Source: Candidatus Marithrix sp.
Lineage (GTDB): Bacteria; Pseudomonadota; Gammaproteobacteria; Beggiatoales; Beggiatoaceae
Direction: 5' to 3'
NCBI GenBank assembly: GCA_016744775.1
Contig: JADGDS010000006.1
Coordinates: forward strand, 1 to 64,000
DNA: 64,000 nucleotides
Part shown: piece after piece, positions 27,058 to 34,906 of the stretch
Numbering within the stretch: position 1 is the stretch's first letter
Layout: each line of letters starts with the position of its first letter
Notes under the pieces: model-generated
Database searches by the model: none
The model's input: the letters and a program-made list of their open reading frames with translations, nothing else
What the model was told of the DNA's origin: nothing
Position numbers and translations under genes: made by a program

Positions 27058-27090
27058 AGACCTGACAGGTTTTAAAAACCTGTCAGGTCT
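27058..27090. repeat. Nested palindromic dispersed repeat, copy 3 (compensatory changes)
   Basis: Arms 27058-27073 and 27075-27090 flank a central A. Compared with copies 1 and 2, position 2 of the left arm is G instead of A and the paired base in the right arm is C instead of T, so base pairing is kept. It lies 15 bp after the pfp stop codon. Confidence 0.92.
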
Positions 27091-27263
27091 AATTATCTCA
27101 TTTTTCACAAAAAGTTAAGGGTTCAAGTTTTTGAATCCTTGTTTAAAAAACAAATCATACCTTTCTATACTCTCAAAGTAGATCTCTTGTTTCTACTTGC
27201 TAAATTCCTCATAGTTAAAAAATCCACTGTCACTTCTCACTCATTAAATGATTGGTATGATTT

Positions 27264-27291
27264 TTGACAAAGTCAATATTATATACATAAT
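27264..27291 (+). promoter_or_regulatory. Sigma-70-type promoter of the pel genes
   Basis: TTGACA (27264-27269, perfect -35) and CATAAT (27286-27291, 5 of 6) are spaced by 16 bp; the pelB ATG follows 25 bp later at 27317. The upstream 27091-27263 region shows no gene. Confidence 0.7.
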
Positions 27292-27316
27292 TATTAATTA
27301 ACCATAAGAGTAATAT

Positions 27317-28681
27317 ATGAGACTATTATATATATTTAGCTTGTTGCTATTTACCAGCGTAGTTATAGCTGAAGAAGGAATGATCAATGATATTAAAATT
27401 CGTAAATTGGCTGAACAAGCTTGGGCTTTAAAAAATTTAGATAAAAATCAGCAAGCTGAAGATATTTATTTAACATTGTTAGAAGATCCTGAATTACCAT
27501 TGGATATTAGTTTAGATTATATGGATTTATTGGTAGGGCAATTACGCTATCGAGAAGCCGCTCAATTTTTTAGGTATCGCCCTATGCGCCCACCTAATAA
27601 TGATATTCCATTAAATAATCGCTATGCTTTTAAGCAAGCTGAGCTTATGGTAGCTGATGGAAAATATGAAAAAGCTGTTAATTGGATTGAACCATATAAA
27701 GAATTTAAAGGTAATCGCGTTTATTCGGCTTATTTTTATTTGATGGCAGGTCAGTTAGATGAAACTAATCGTTTATTAGATCATTTAAAAGATAATATAG
27801 AATATACGCCGTATGAACAGAAAAAAGCTAATTGGTTGCATATGGAAAAAGATCGTTTTTGGCATCGACGTGTCAGTGCTGGTATGAGAATGATTGATAA
27901 TCCAGCATATGGTCAATTAACACCAATACAAGCTAAGTTTAAATCTCCAATCAAAAATAATTGGGGGCGTGTTGGTTTAGATTATTATAGTTTAGATAGT
28001 AAATATCATTTAAATTTAAATCTTGATCGTGTTATCGGTTTTAAAGATAAATATCAATTGGCTTTGTTGTATAGTGAAAATCAATTAGGTTTCAAGGCTG
28101 GTTGGAAAAAGCGTCGCGGTAATTATCAAGTCAGTGCGAATGCTTTTTATCGTGATATAGAAACTGAGGTAACGGTATTAATGAAAGATTTTGCTTTAAA
28201 AGATGGCTTGGAAATAAAGGCTTATTATAAGCCTAGAAACAAATTTATCTTGGGTGGTAGTTATAATTATACCCGTTATAATTTACCAAACGACGATTAT
28301 ATTGGCGAAATGCACACTATACATCCTTATTTGGTGTATATTGCCAAAGATAAAAGTCCAACTTTGCAACATGGGGTAGGATGGTTAAATATTACTGGGA
28401 AAGGGGATACTACTTATATTCCTCATAAGTTTGATATGCTTTATTATGCTATTTCTGGTTTACATTATTTCGGATTGAATAAAAGTATGATTAATTATGG
28501 TTTATCATTTGGTTATATGCAAGGTGAAAGTTTCAGCGGCTTTGCCATAACACCAAATTTAAAAATGCGTTATAGTCTTGGTAGAAATGCTGATTTACTC
28601 GGTGGCGTTGAATATCGTAAAGACAATTTAACAGGTGACGCGGAAACTAGAGCAAATCTTGATCTTGAATGGAGATTTTAG
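27317..28681 (+). CDS. pelB: PelB-like outer-membrane porin/TPR protein, short form
   Basis: 454 residues with a signal peptide (1-18, ending VIA), TPR-like helices (about 30-180), and a C-terminal half of amphipathic beta strands ending ANLDLEWRF, the terminal aromatic typical of outer-membrane barrels. In Pseudomonas PelB (about 1190 residues) many more TPRs precede a 16-strand porin that exports Pel; this one keeps only a few repeats. The identification rests mainly on its place directly before pelD. The pelD ATG follows the stop codon without a gap. Confidence 0.75.
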   Translation: MRLLYIFSLLLFTSVVIAEEGMINDIKIRKLAEQAWALKNLDKNQQAEDIYLTLLEDPELPLDISLDYMDLLVGQLRYREAAQFFRYRPMRPPNNDIPLNNRYAFKQAELMVADGKYEKAVNWIEPYKEFKGNRVYSAYFYLMAGQLDETNRLLDHLKDNIEYTPYEQKKANWLHMEKDRFWHRRVSAGMRMIDNPAYGQLTPIQAKFKSPIKNNWGRVGLDYYSLDSKYHLNLNLDRVIGFKDKYQLALLYSENQLGFKAGWKKRRGNYQVSANAFYRDIETEVTVLMKDFALKDGLEIKAYYKPRNKFILGGSYNYTRYNLPNDDYIGEMHTIHPYLVYIAKDKSPTLQHGVGWLNITGKGDTTYIPHKFDMLYYAISGLHYFGLNKSMINYGLSFGYMQGESFSGFAITPNLKMRYSLGRNADLLGGVEYRKDNLTGDAETRANLDLEWRF

Positions 28682-29944
28682 ATGAAAAAATTTAGAGCCT
28701 TTTTGCCTTATATTGAGGCGGCTATTGTTTATGGTTTATTATTTTTCTATGTTTTAGATTTTTTACCTCTTAATATTACACCGTATTTATTTATATTTGT
28801 AGGGATTATTTTTGCCCTGTTTTATGGCGTTCAAGGTATGATAATCGCTGTTGCTGGATTTTTATTCGCTTTGGGGCAAATGCACGATTTCATTTTAAAT
28901 CCTATTACCGTAGAAGATTGGTTAATTGCAGTGATTGGTATGTTATTGTTTTTTATAGTGGGTAATCAAACAACTACAATCAGCAGAGATTTAAATATTC
29001 AACTTGATGCCAATAAAATGGCGCAAACACGGATTCAAGAATTATTCTCGCAATTAGTATCTATTGATACTTCACATAAAAAGTTTTTAGGTGAATTGTA
29101 CTTTCGGGTTGATCGCCCTTCTTATCTTTATCATGAATTAGGTAAGCTTGGTCAACATTTTAATGATGAAATGCAATTATTTGCGAAATTGTTTTCTTTG
29201 CTTTATCGACATCAATTTGTTGAAGGTGGAGTTGTTTATAAGTTACATGAATATCAGGATTTAGAATATGATACTAATTATGTTGCTATGTTTCGTTATG
29301 GCTTGTCTCTATTTCCTGATACTATAGAATTGAATGATTCTCCACAATGGTTTAAATTATTACAAGCAGAAAAAGAAATCATTTCACCAAAAGTGATTGA
29401 TAAGAAATTTATTATTTCTATTCCAATTGTTCTAAAACCGTCAGAGAAGATGCAATATGTCATTGTGATAGAACGTATTCGACAAACTATGATTACTTCT
29501 GAGACTACTCATAGTTTGAAGATTACAGCAATTATTATTAAATTTATTTTAGAAGAACAGGTATATTTGGCAAATCGCCCAGATTATAGTTTATTTAAGC
29601 ATGTAATGGTATTTCGCCCCGGTGTTGCTGAAAGAATTCTTAAAGAACGTTTGGAATTATTTACTAATGCTGATTTACCGTATAAATTAACTTATTGGAA
29701 ACTTGATGAGTTACCAGAAGAATTAGAAGAAGTTGCTAATAGAATACATTCAGCTTCACGTCAATTTGATGAACAATTTGTAATTGGTGATAAGATATTT
29801 ATATTATTTGCTTTTTCAGAAGTATTTACGCCGATTCAAACTAGATTTAAAAGATATTATCCAACTGTAGAACTAAAAGAAGTTACTAATGTTAACCTTA
29901 AAGAACTTAATTCTAGCGACGATTTTCTGTCTTTGGGCAATTGA
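28682..29944 (+). CDS. pelD: PelD, c-di-GMP receptor of Pel synthesis
   Basis: 420 residues: four N-terminal transmembrane helices (about 8-97), a coiled segment, a GAF-like domain (about 150-300), and a degenerate GGDEF domain (about 310-410). The catalytic GGDEF is replaced by IGDKI (368-372), and upstream of it lies RQFD at 360-363, an I-site-like RxxD that in Pseudomonas PelD (R367/D370) binds c-di-GMP and switches on polymer synthesis. The protein should therefore sense c-di-GMP without making it. It abuts pelB and overlaps pelE by 56 bp. Confidence 0.88.
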   Translation: MKKFRAFLPYIEAAIVYGLLFFYVLDFLPLNITPYLFIFVGIIFALFYGVQGMIIAVAGFLFALGQMHDFILNPITVEDWLIAVIGMLLFFIVGNQTTTISRDLNIQLDANKMAQTRIQELFSQLVSIDTSHKKFLGELYFRVDRPSYLYHELGKLGQHFNDEMQLFAKLFSLLYRHQFVEGGVVYKLHEYQDLEYDTNYVAMFRYGLSLFPDTIELNDSPQWFKLLQAEKEIISPKVIDKKFIISIPIVLKPSEKMQYVIVIERIRQTMITSETTHSLKITAIIIKFILEEQVYLANRPDYSLFKHVMVFRPGVAERILKERLELFTNADLPYKLTYWKLDELPEELEEVANRIHSASRQFDEQFVIGDKIFILFAFSEVFTPIQTRFKRYYPTVELKEVTNVNLKELNSSDDFLSLGN

Positions 29945-30836
29945 TGAAACTTTTGTCATTATCTTTTTATTAGATAAAAATTTTTGGTATCCATTATTTG
30001 GATTTATCATTGCGCATAGTATAGGTATATTGCTAACTTGGTGGTTTTTGTTAAGGCTTAAGGCTGATTCTAAGGAAATTGATGAGGTTATGGGTAAATC
30101 TTTAATGATGGCTTTATTAATTATTGCTTGTATTCCATTAATTGGTCAGGCGGCTATTTTAATATTTGGTTTCAGTTTTAAATATGCACCAACTAGCCCT
30201 ATTGCACGCGAAGACTATGATATAGTTGATCGTGCCGCTTTAGAAAAAGAAGCTTATGCTATTCAAGAAATGTATTATAACTTACCAAGTTCTGAAATTA
30301 TTGCCTTAATTTATGGACGTATGCCTTTTGAAGATACCATGAAAACTTTAAGTTTATTGGACAAATTAGGCTGGACACCACATAAAACGCGCTTATTGCA
30401 AATGATATTAGAATACAATAAGCATCCTCTTGCGGGTATTGGTGCAGCACGTATTCTAAATGAAAAGAAAAACCAAATATTTTTTCAAATAGATGAATTA
30501 GAAAAATTAGAAGAAGTGCCGTATGTTCGACTAGCTAGTTTATATTATGACATCTATGATTTGGGTTTAGTTGATGCTCAAGTGGGTATTTTCTACCTGA
30601 ATGGGGCTTGTGAACGTATTGATAAGGCTTTGGAAGTAGATGCTTATGATTTTTCAGCTTATAATCGAGGTATTCGATATTATTTGGATAATCAAGATAT
30701 TGAGAAGGCTGATGAGTTATTGAAGCAGGCGAAGGGAATTTTTAAGAAGGAAGAACAGCCACCAACATTTGGTGAATATGAAAAAGAAATAGAAAAATTC
30801 CAAACACCTTTGGGGAATTATTTAGAACAATTATGA
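29889..30836 (+). CDS. pelE: PelE, inner-membrane TPR protein of Pel synthesis
   Basis: 315 residues with transmembrane helices near residues 4-29, 33-56 and 68-91, then a TPR-like C-terminus (about 200-300). In Pseudomonas PelE (about 329 residues) works with PelD, PelF and PelG in the inner-membrane complex. The start ATG 29889 lies 56 bp inside pelD and has an SD (AGAAG) at the right distance; any later start would lose the first helices. It overlaps pelF by ATGA. Confidence 0.82.
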   Translation: MLTLKNLILATIFCLWAIDETFVIIFLLDKNFWYPLFGFIIAHSIGILLTWWFLLRLKADSKEIDEVMGKSLMMALLIIACIPLIGQAAILIFGFSFKYAPTSPIAREDYDIVDRAALEKEAYAIQEMYYNLPSSEIIALIYGRMPFEDTMKTLSLLDKLGWTPHKTRLLQMILEYNKHPLAGIGAARILNEKKNQIFFQIDELEKLEEVPYVRLASLYYDIYDLGLVDAQVGIFYLNGACERIDKALEVDAYDFSAYNRGIRYYLDNQDIEKADELLKQAKGIFKKEEQPPTFGEYEKEIEKFQTPLGNYLEQL

Positions 30837-32299
30837 GTGAAGTAGCAGATATTTGCCTTATTATTGAGGGTAGTTACCCTTTTGTTACAGGAGGTGTTGC
30901 ATCTTGGATGCAGCGTCTTATTAAGTCTTATGAGAATGAGTTTACTTTTGCGGTAGTTGCTTTGGCGGCTGGCAAGAAAACTGAGGAAGATCTTCGTTAT
31001 CCATTGCCAGATAATGTAACTTTCATGAAGGGGGTTGATTTATTTGATTATTCTGAAATAAGAGATGCTGAACCTACTAAATTTAGTCGCGCTGAGCAGA
31101 AGGAGGTTTATGAGCAAATTGGTCAATTGGCTCATATTAATTTTGCTAAGGGTAAATTAACTGAGGAGCAGCGTTGTTTATTTAGGGATATTTTGCAGAA
31201 GCATAAAGAGGGATTTTTTAAACATTTCCTTTCTAAAGAAAGTGGCTTAGAGTTATTGACTGAAATTTATGATAAAAAGCGTAGCAAAGAGGGATTTATT
31301 AAGTATTATTATAATTGGCGTAATATTCATTTAGCTATTTGGCGCGTCTTTATGCTTACTAATATTCTACCAGAGGCGAAACTTTATCATGCTCCAGCCA
31401 CAGGTTTTTCTGGTTTTCTTGCTTGTATGATGACTGAGCTTTATGATAAGCCATCAGTTATTACTGAACATGGTATTTATATACAAGAGCGGGATATGGA
31501 TTTAAGCGTCGCGGAGTGGTTAGATGAAGAGTATATGCGCGATATGTGGCGCGACTTTTTTAAAGGTTTGACCAAATTTCAATATGAAACAGTAACGCGC
31601 GTGATCACTCTTTATAATGGTAATCGAGAATTAGCGGCAGAATATGGTGCAGATCCTGAAAAGGTAGAAGTTATACCAAATGGTATTCAAATAGAACGCT
31701 TCGAAAAGGCGAGACGTACTCGTTTAAGAGAAGGAGAAGATCCAGTAATTGGTATAGTTGGGCGTGTTGATTCAGTGAAAGATATGAAAACCTATCTAAA
31801 TGTATCAGCTGTTATTAAAAATGCTATCCCTAATATAAAATCATATGTAGTTGGACCAACTGAAGAAGTTGAATCATATTATAAAGAATGTCTAGCTCTA
31901 CGTGAATTGCTAAAAGCAGAAGACTATGTAACTTTTACCGGTCCAGCGGATGTTGTTGAATATTATAAAATTTTTGATATATTATTACTAACTTCAGTTA
32001 AAGAAGCAATGCCGCTAACTGTTATGGAAGCTATGGCATCAGGTTTACCGGTAGTAGCAACTAGAGTTGGAGCATGTGATGAATTATTAAATGGCTCTGG
32101 TGATGACAAATTAGGAGTTGCAGGTTATGTAGCAACGATCATGGATAGCCAAGATATTGCTATGAAAACTTTAGAAATTTTAAATAATCCAGAACTAGCA
32201 AACCAAATGGCACAAACTGGTATTAAACGGATTGAAACTTATTATTTAGAAACTATGCTGGAAGATGCTTATCGTAAAGTTTATAAAAGTTTAATGTGA
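30833..32299 (+). CDS. pelF: PelF, glycosyltransferase of Pel synthesis
   Basis: 488 residues, GT4-type cytosolic glycosyltransferase that in the pel pathway uses UDP-GlcNAc to build the partly deacetylated polymer. Signatures: IIEGSYPFVTGGVASWMQ at the N-terminus, VIPNGIQIERF, the donor-site motif LLTSVKEAMPLTVMEAMASG and VVATRVGACDELL. It is translationally coupled to pelE and its ATGTGA end overlaps the GTG start of xseA. pelG (flippase), pelA and pelC are not in the window. Confidence 0.93.
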   Translation: MSEVADICLIIEGSYPFVTGGVASWMQRLIKSYENEFTFAVVALAAGKKTEEDLRYPLPDNVTFMKGVDLFDYSEIRDAEPTKFSRAEQKEVYEQIGQLAHINFAKGKLTEEQRCLFRDILQKHKEGFFKHFLSKESGLELLTEIYDKKRSKEGFIKYYYNWRNIHLAIWRVFMLTNILPEAKLYHAPATGFSGFLACMMTELYDKPSVITEHGIYIQERDMDLSVAEWLDEEYMRDMWRDFFKGLTKFQYETVTRVITLYNGNRELAAEYGADPEKVEVIPNGIQIERFEKARRTRLREGEDPVIGIVGRVDSVKDMKTYLNVSAVIKNAIPNIKSYVVGPTEEVESYYKECLALRELLKAEDYVTFTGPADVVEYYKIFDILLLTSVKEAMPLTVMEAMASGLPVVATRVGACDELLNGSGDDKLGVAGYVATIMDSQDIAMKTLEILNNPELANQMAQTGIKRIETYYLETMLEDAYRKVYKSLM

Positions 32300-33618
32300 A
32301 AGCTAAAGAACCAGTATTTTTAGATTGCCCTTTTTCTGAAAAGGATGAAGTTAAACGTTTAGGTGCAAAGTTTGATTGGCAGGAAAAACAATGGTTTGTT
32401 CCTGTTGGGCTTGATCTTGATCTATTTAGTAAATGGTTGCCTAACACTCAAACAGATGATAAGCCTTTTAGTCTTTATGATTTAATGTTGTCTGTTCAAA
32501 GTACTGTGAATATGCAACTTAATGATCGTTATTGGGTACGTGCTGAGCTGGTTAGTGTTTCGCATCGTGTTCATTTTTATATGGAATTATCTGATCATGA
32601 TAATAAGGGGCAGGAAGTTGCAAAGGTTCGTGCTATTTTGTGGAATCATAGGGCTAAGGATTTATTAGAGCGGTTTGAAGCACAAACTGGTATGCCTCTT
32701 AAAGCAGGGATGAAGCTGTTGTTGCAAGTTCGTGTTGAGTTTCATACTCGTTATGGCTTTTCGCTTGATGTTATAGATATTGATCCTAATTTTACTGTGG
32801 GTGAAATGGCGGCAAAATTGAATCGTATCAGGATGCAATTACAAGAAGAAAAGCTTTATTTTTGTAATCATGCCGCAAAAACTCCAATGGAATTTTGTCA
32901 AGTGGCTGTAATTGCGCCACCACAAGCGGCAGGTTTGGGAGATTTTAAAAGTCAAGCTAAAGCTTTAGCTGATTTGTGTGAATTTCATTATTATAGTGCT
33001 AGTTTTCAGGGGCAATATATGTTGACTGAAATCACTGCTGCTTTTGAATTAATTAAGCAAGATCATAAAGAAAAACAATTTGATGCGGTAGTTATGATAC
33101 GCGGTGGTGGTGCTAAAGCTGACTTATTTCAGTTGAATGAATATGAGATTGCTAAAGCAATTTGTACTGCTCCATTAGCTGTAATTGTTGGCATAGGGCA
33201 TGAACGAGATCAAACTTTATTGGATGAAGTAGCAAATAAAAGTTGTCATACTCCCAGCTTAGTGATTACATATATTGCAAGTAGAATTATTCAAAATGCG
33301 CAGAATGCGAAACAAGATTGGCAAATGTTGAATAAATTAGTCAGCGAACAATTATACCGTGCGAAGACAGAAAATGAACGCCTAATCACCCAAATTCATC
33401 ACAATAGCCAAATTCAATTAAATAAAGCTCGCCATAATATACAATTCTTGATGCAACAAATCCTACAAAGTGATCCTAAAAAGGTTTTAAAGCGCGGCTA
33501 TGCTATTATTAAAAACAATAAGGATAAAGTTATTAGTTCCAAACTTGCCGCTGAACAAGAACCACAACTTATTATTGAATTTCAAGATGGTAAAATTGCT
33601 TGTGATAGGATAGTTTAG
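32296..33618 (+). CDS. xseA: Exodeoxyribonuclease VII large subunit with N-terminal DUF5710
   Basis: 440 residues. The C-terminal part (from about residue 180) has the XseA signatures VAVIAPPQAAGLGDF, MIRGGGAKADLFQLNE and IVGIGHERDQTLLDEVA; the middle is the OB-fold. In front of it (about residues 5-45) is a DUF5710-like domain, LDCPFSEKDEVKRLGAKFDWQEKQWFVP, not part of canonical XseA. Translation must start at GTG 32296, overlapping the pelF stop codon in ATGTGA. With XseB it degrades single-stranded DNA. Linkage to pelF is unusual and the overlap implies translational coupling. Confidence 0.93.
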   Translation: MKAKEPVFLDCPFSEKDEVKRLGAKFDWQEKQWFVPVGLDLDLFSKWLPNTQTDDKPFSLYDLMLSVQSTVNMQLNDRYWVRAELVSVSHRVHFYMELSDHDNKGQEVAKVRAILWNHRAKDLLERFEAQTGMPLKAGMKLLLQVRVEFHTRYGFSLDVIDIDPNFTVGEMAAKLNRIRMQLQEEKLYFCNHAAKTPMEFCQVAVIAPPQAAGLGDFKSQAKALADLCEFHYYSASFQGQYMLTEITAAFELIKQDHKEKQFDAVVMIRGGGAKADLFQLNEYEIAKAICTAPLAVIVGIGHERDQTLLDEVANKSCHTPSLVITYIASRIIQNAQNAKQDWQMLNKLVSEQLYRAKTENERLITQIHHNSQIQLNKARHNIQFLMQQILQSDPKKVLKRGYAIIKNNKDKVISSKLAAEQEPQLIIEFQDGKIACDRIV

Positions 33619-33655
33619 CTGATTTGGTTAATTGATTGGATTCTGTTTTAACAGT

Positions 33656-33796
33656 TCAAGCTTTGTATATATAATCAAAATGATCTTTAGCTAGAATGCT
33701 AGGATTTATATCCTTGATTTTCTCATATGAAACTATTTGTATATCTTGTTTTGGTAATGATTTAAGAAAATACATAATCTTTTTTCCTGCATTCAT
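33656..33796 (-). CDS. Short 46-codon frame, probably a C-terminal gene fragment
   Basis: Reading from ATG 33796 gives MNAGKKIMYFLKSLPKQDIQ... and ends HFDYIYKA. The ATG is at the junction with a fragment of eno and no SD precedes it, so the frame is likely the 3' remnant of a gene fused to eno debris rather than a true small gene. I do not recognise its family. Confidence 0.3.
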   Translation of the reverse strand: MNAGKKIMYFLKSLPKQDIQIVSYEKIKDINPSILAKDHFDYIYKA

Positions 33797-33849
33797 AAAT
33801 TTGGTGCAAAACCACCTTCATCACCAACGGCTGTATTCATGCCTTGTAT
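33795..33849 (-). pseudogene. 55-bp internal fragment of the enolase gene
   Basis: 53 of 55 bases match the resident eno at 35976-36030 in the same orientation; on the minus strand it reads [14 protein letters not shown] and then stops. Both ends leave eno homology abruptly. Because it is almost identical, the duplication is recent. Confidence 0.9.
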
Positions 33850-33925
33850 AAATCATCCTAAATTAACTTTTACTTGAACTAGGAGCGAAAATTTTTTGTA
33901 GTGTGGCTAATTTATAAATTTAGCT

Positions 33926-34017
33926 AAAAATTCGTTTATTCCGTAAATTCGTTGTACTAATTGTACATTGTACTAACTATATATAGTACAACTAATTTAC
34001 GGAATAAACGAATTTTT
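33926..34017. repeat. Large inverted repeat, 34-bp arms
   Basis: Left arm 33926-33959 and right arm 33984-34017 are reverse complements with one mismatch, around a 24-nt AT-rich loop that holds GTACAT/GTACTA. The unit resembles a small non-coding mobile element (MITE-like) or a very strong hairpin. The whole interval 33850-34101 contains no recognisable gene. Confidence 0.85.
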
Positions 34018-34101
34018 TTGTAAACGCAGTTTGGGTTATTACAAAAGGCTAGTGCGTAACATCAGTTAGTAAATTATTAAGTTTACTGAATGATGTAACA
34101 G

Positions 34102-34422
34102 TTATAGTTTTTTTATTGCCTCAAGATCTTCTTGTAAATCATAATCAGCAATAGGAATGTTGAGTTGTCCAAGCATTTTTAGTGTTTCTACTTTATTTTT
34201 TCCAAGCGAATTGGCTAATTGTCCTAAGCTTAGGTCGCCTGTTTCAAATGCTTTGAGTGCCATCCAAGGCATTAAGCCTTGTTCCATGAGTCCAGCACTG
34301 AATGGCAAAGCAACACCAAATGGTATTCCATTATGAATAATCAGGATGTATTGATTATTATTAAATGATTCAGTTAATTTATTTGGTATTATTTTCAACT
34401 CTTGTGTTTTAATCGTATTCAT
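34102..34422 (-). CDS. UPF0175/Phd-like antitoxin family protein, orphan
   Basis: 106 residues. The N-terminus (ELKIIPNKLTESFNNNQYILIIHNGIPFGV) resembles a Phd/YefM-type domain, and the C-terminus (ALKAFETGDLSLGQLANSLGKNKVETLKMLGQLNIPIADY) is the UPF0175 helical motif. UPF0175 genes usually precede a PIN-like DUF3368 toxin gene; none is present on either side here. A promoter lies at 34460-34489 and an AAGGATC SD before the ATG. Confidence 0.8.
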   Translation of the reverse strand: MNTIKTQELKIIPNKLTESFNNNQYILIIHNGIPFGVALPFSAGLMEQGLMPWMALKAFETGDLSLGQLANSLGKNKVETLKMLGQLNIPIADYDLQEDLEAIKKL

Positions 34423-34459
34423 TGTTGATCCTTATTGAATCTACTTATAATATTTTTTC

Positions 34460-34489
34460 ATTATATGCTAAATCAATTATTTAAATCAA
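34460..34489 (-). promoter_or_regulatory. Promoter of the UPF0175 gene
   Basis: On the minus strand TTGATT (34489-34484) and TATAAT (34465-34460) are 18 bp apart, about 38 bp before the ATG at 34422. An overlapping alternative, TTGATT-18-TATTAT, lies 13 bp closer to the gene. Confidence 0.6.
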
Positions 34490-34572
34490 GATTATTTGGT
34501 TAATAACTTCAAAATAATTATGATATAATATTGATTATTATCAAACAAATTTTGCATTATGAACTTGGAAGA

Positions 34573-34887
34573 ATGGAATTAGCTAAAAATCTTAAATGGG
34601 AATTTCGACTTATTCATACGCGAAGATAGAGCGAAGTGAGACTTCAGCAAATTGCTAAAATAATGGGAATAGAGTTGTCACAGTTGTTTTGTTTGGATGA
34701 AAAAAATGTATTTCACTTGGCAGGAACTCACAACACACAAGGTGACAATTGGTATGTCAATTCTCCTGCGCATACAGAATGCAAACAGGAACTAAAAACA
34801 GCAAAAAAAGAAATAGATTATTTAAAACAACAGGTAAGTGACTTAAGATAGATAATTGATTTACTGAAAAATAAGGATAGGAAGTGA
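34573..34887 (+). pseudogene. Broken HTH (XRE-type) transcriptional regulator
   Basis: One frame reads MELAKNLKWEFRLIHTRR, stop, then SEVRLQQIAKIMGIELSQLFCLDEKN..., stop at 34849-34851 (TAG where GAG is expected), and IIDLLKNKDRK to TGA 34885-34887. The first and last parts fit an XRE-type regulator with a C-terminal coiled coil (ECKQELKTAKKEIDYLKQQ), but about 40 codons holding the recognition helix are missing at 34620-34640. Two nonsense codons and a deletion show it is dead. Confidence 0.75.
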
Positions 34888-34901
34888 GGCTTTAGCCTCA
34901 C
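34884..34901. terminator. Bidirectional hairpin between pseudogene and DUF29 gene
   Basis: GTGAGGC-TTTA-GCCTCAC: a perfect 7-bp GC-rich stem with a 4-nt loop, lying between two convergent reading frames. No long U-run on either side. Confidence 0.6.
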
Positions 34902-34906
34902 AATAG

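Noticed and set aside
33656..33796. Functional small gene beside the eno fragment
   Set aside because: Its ATG is a junction artefact of the eno fragment and there is no SD; kept only as a low-confidence remnant.
34636..34851. 71-residue frame as an intact small gene
   Set aside because: It starts at a GTG after an in-frame stop and lacks its DNA-binding part; read as part of a broken XRE regulator.
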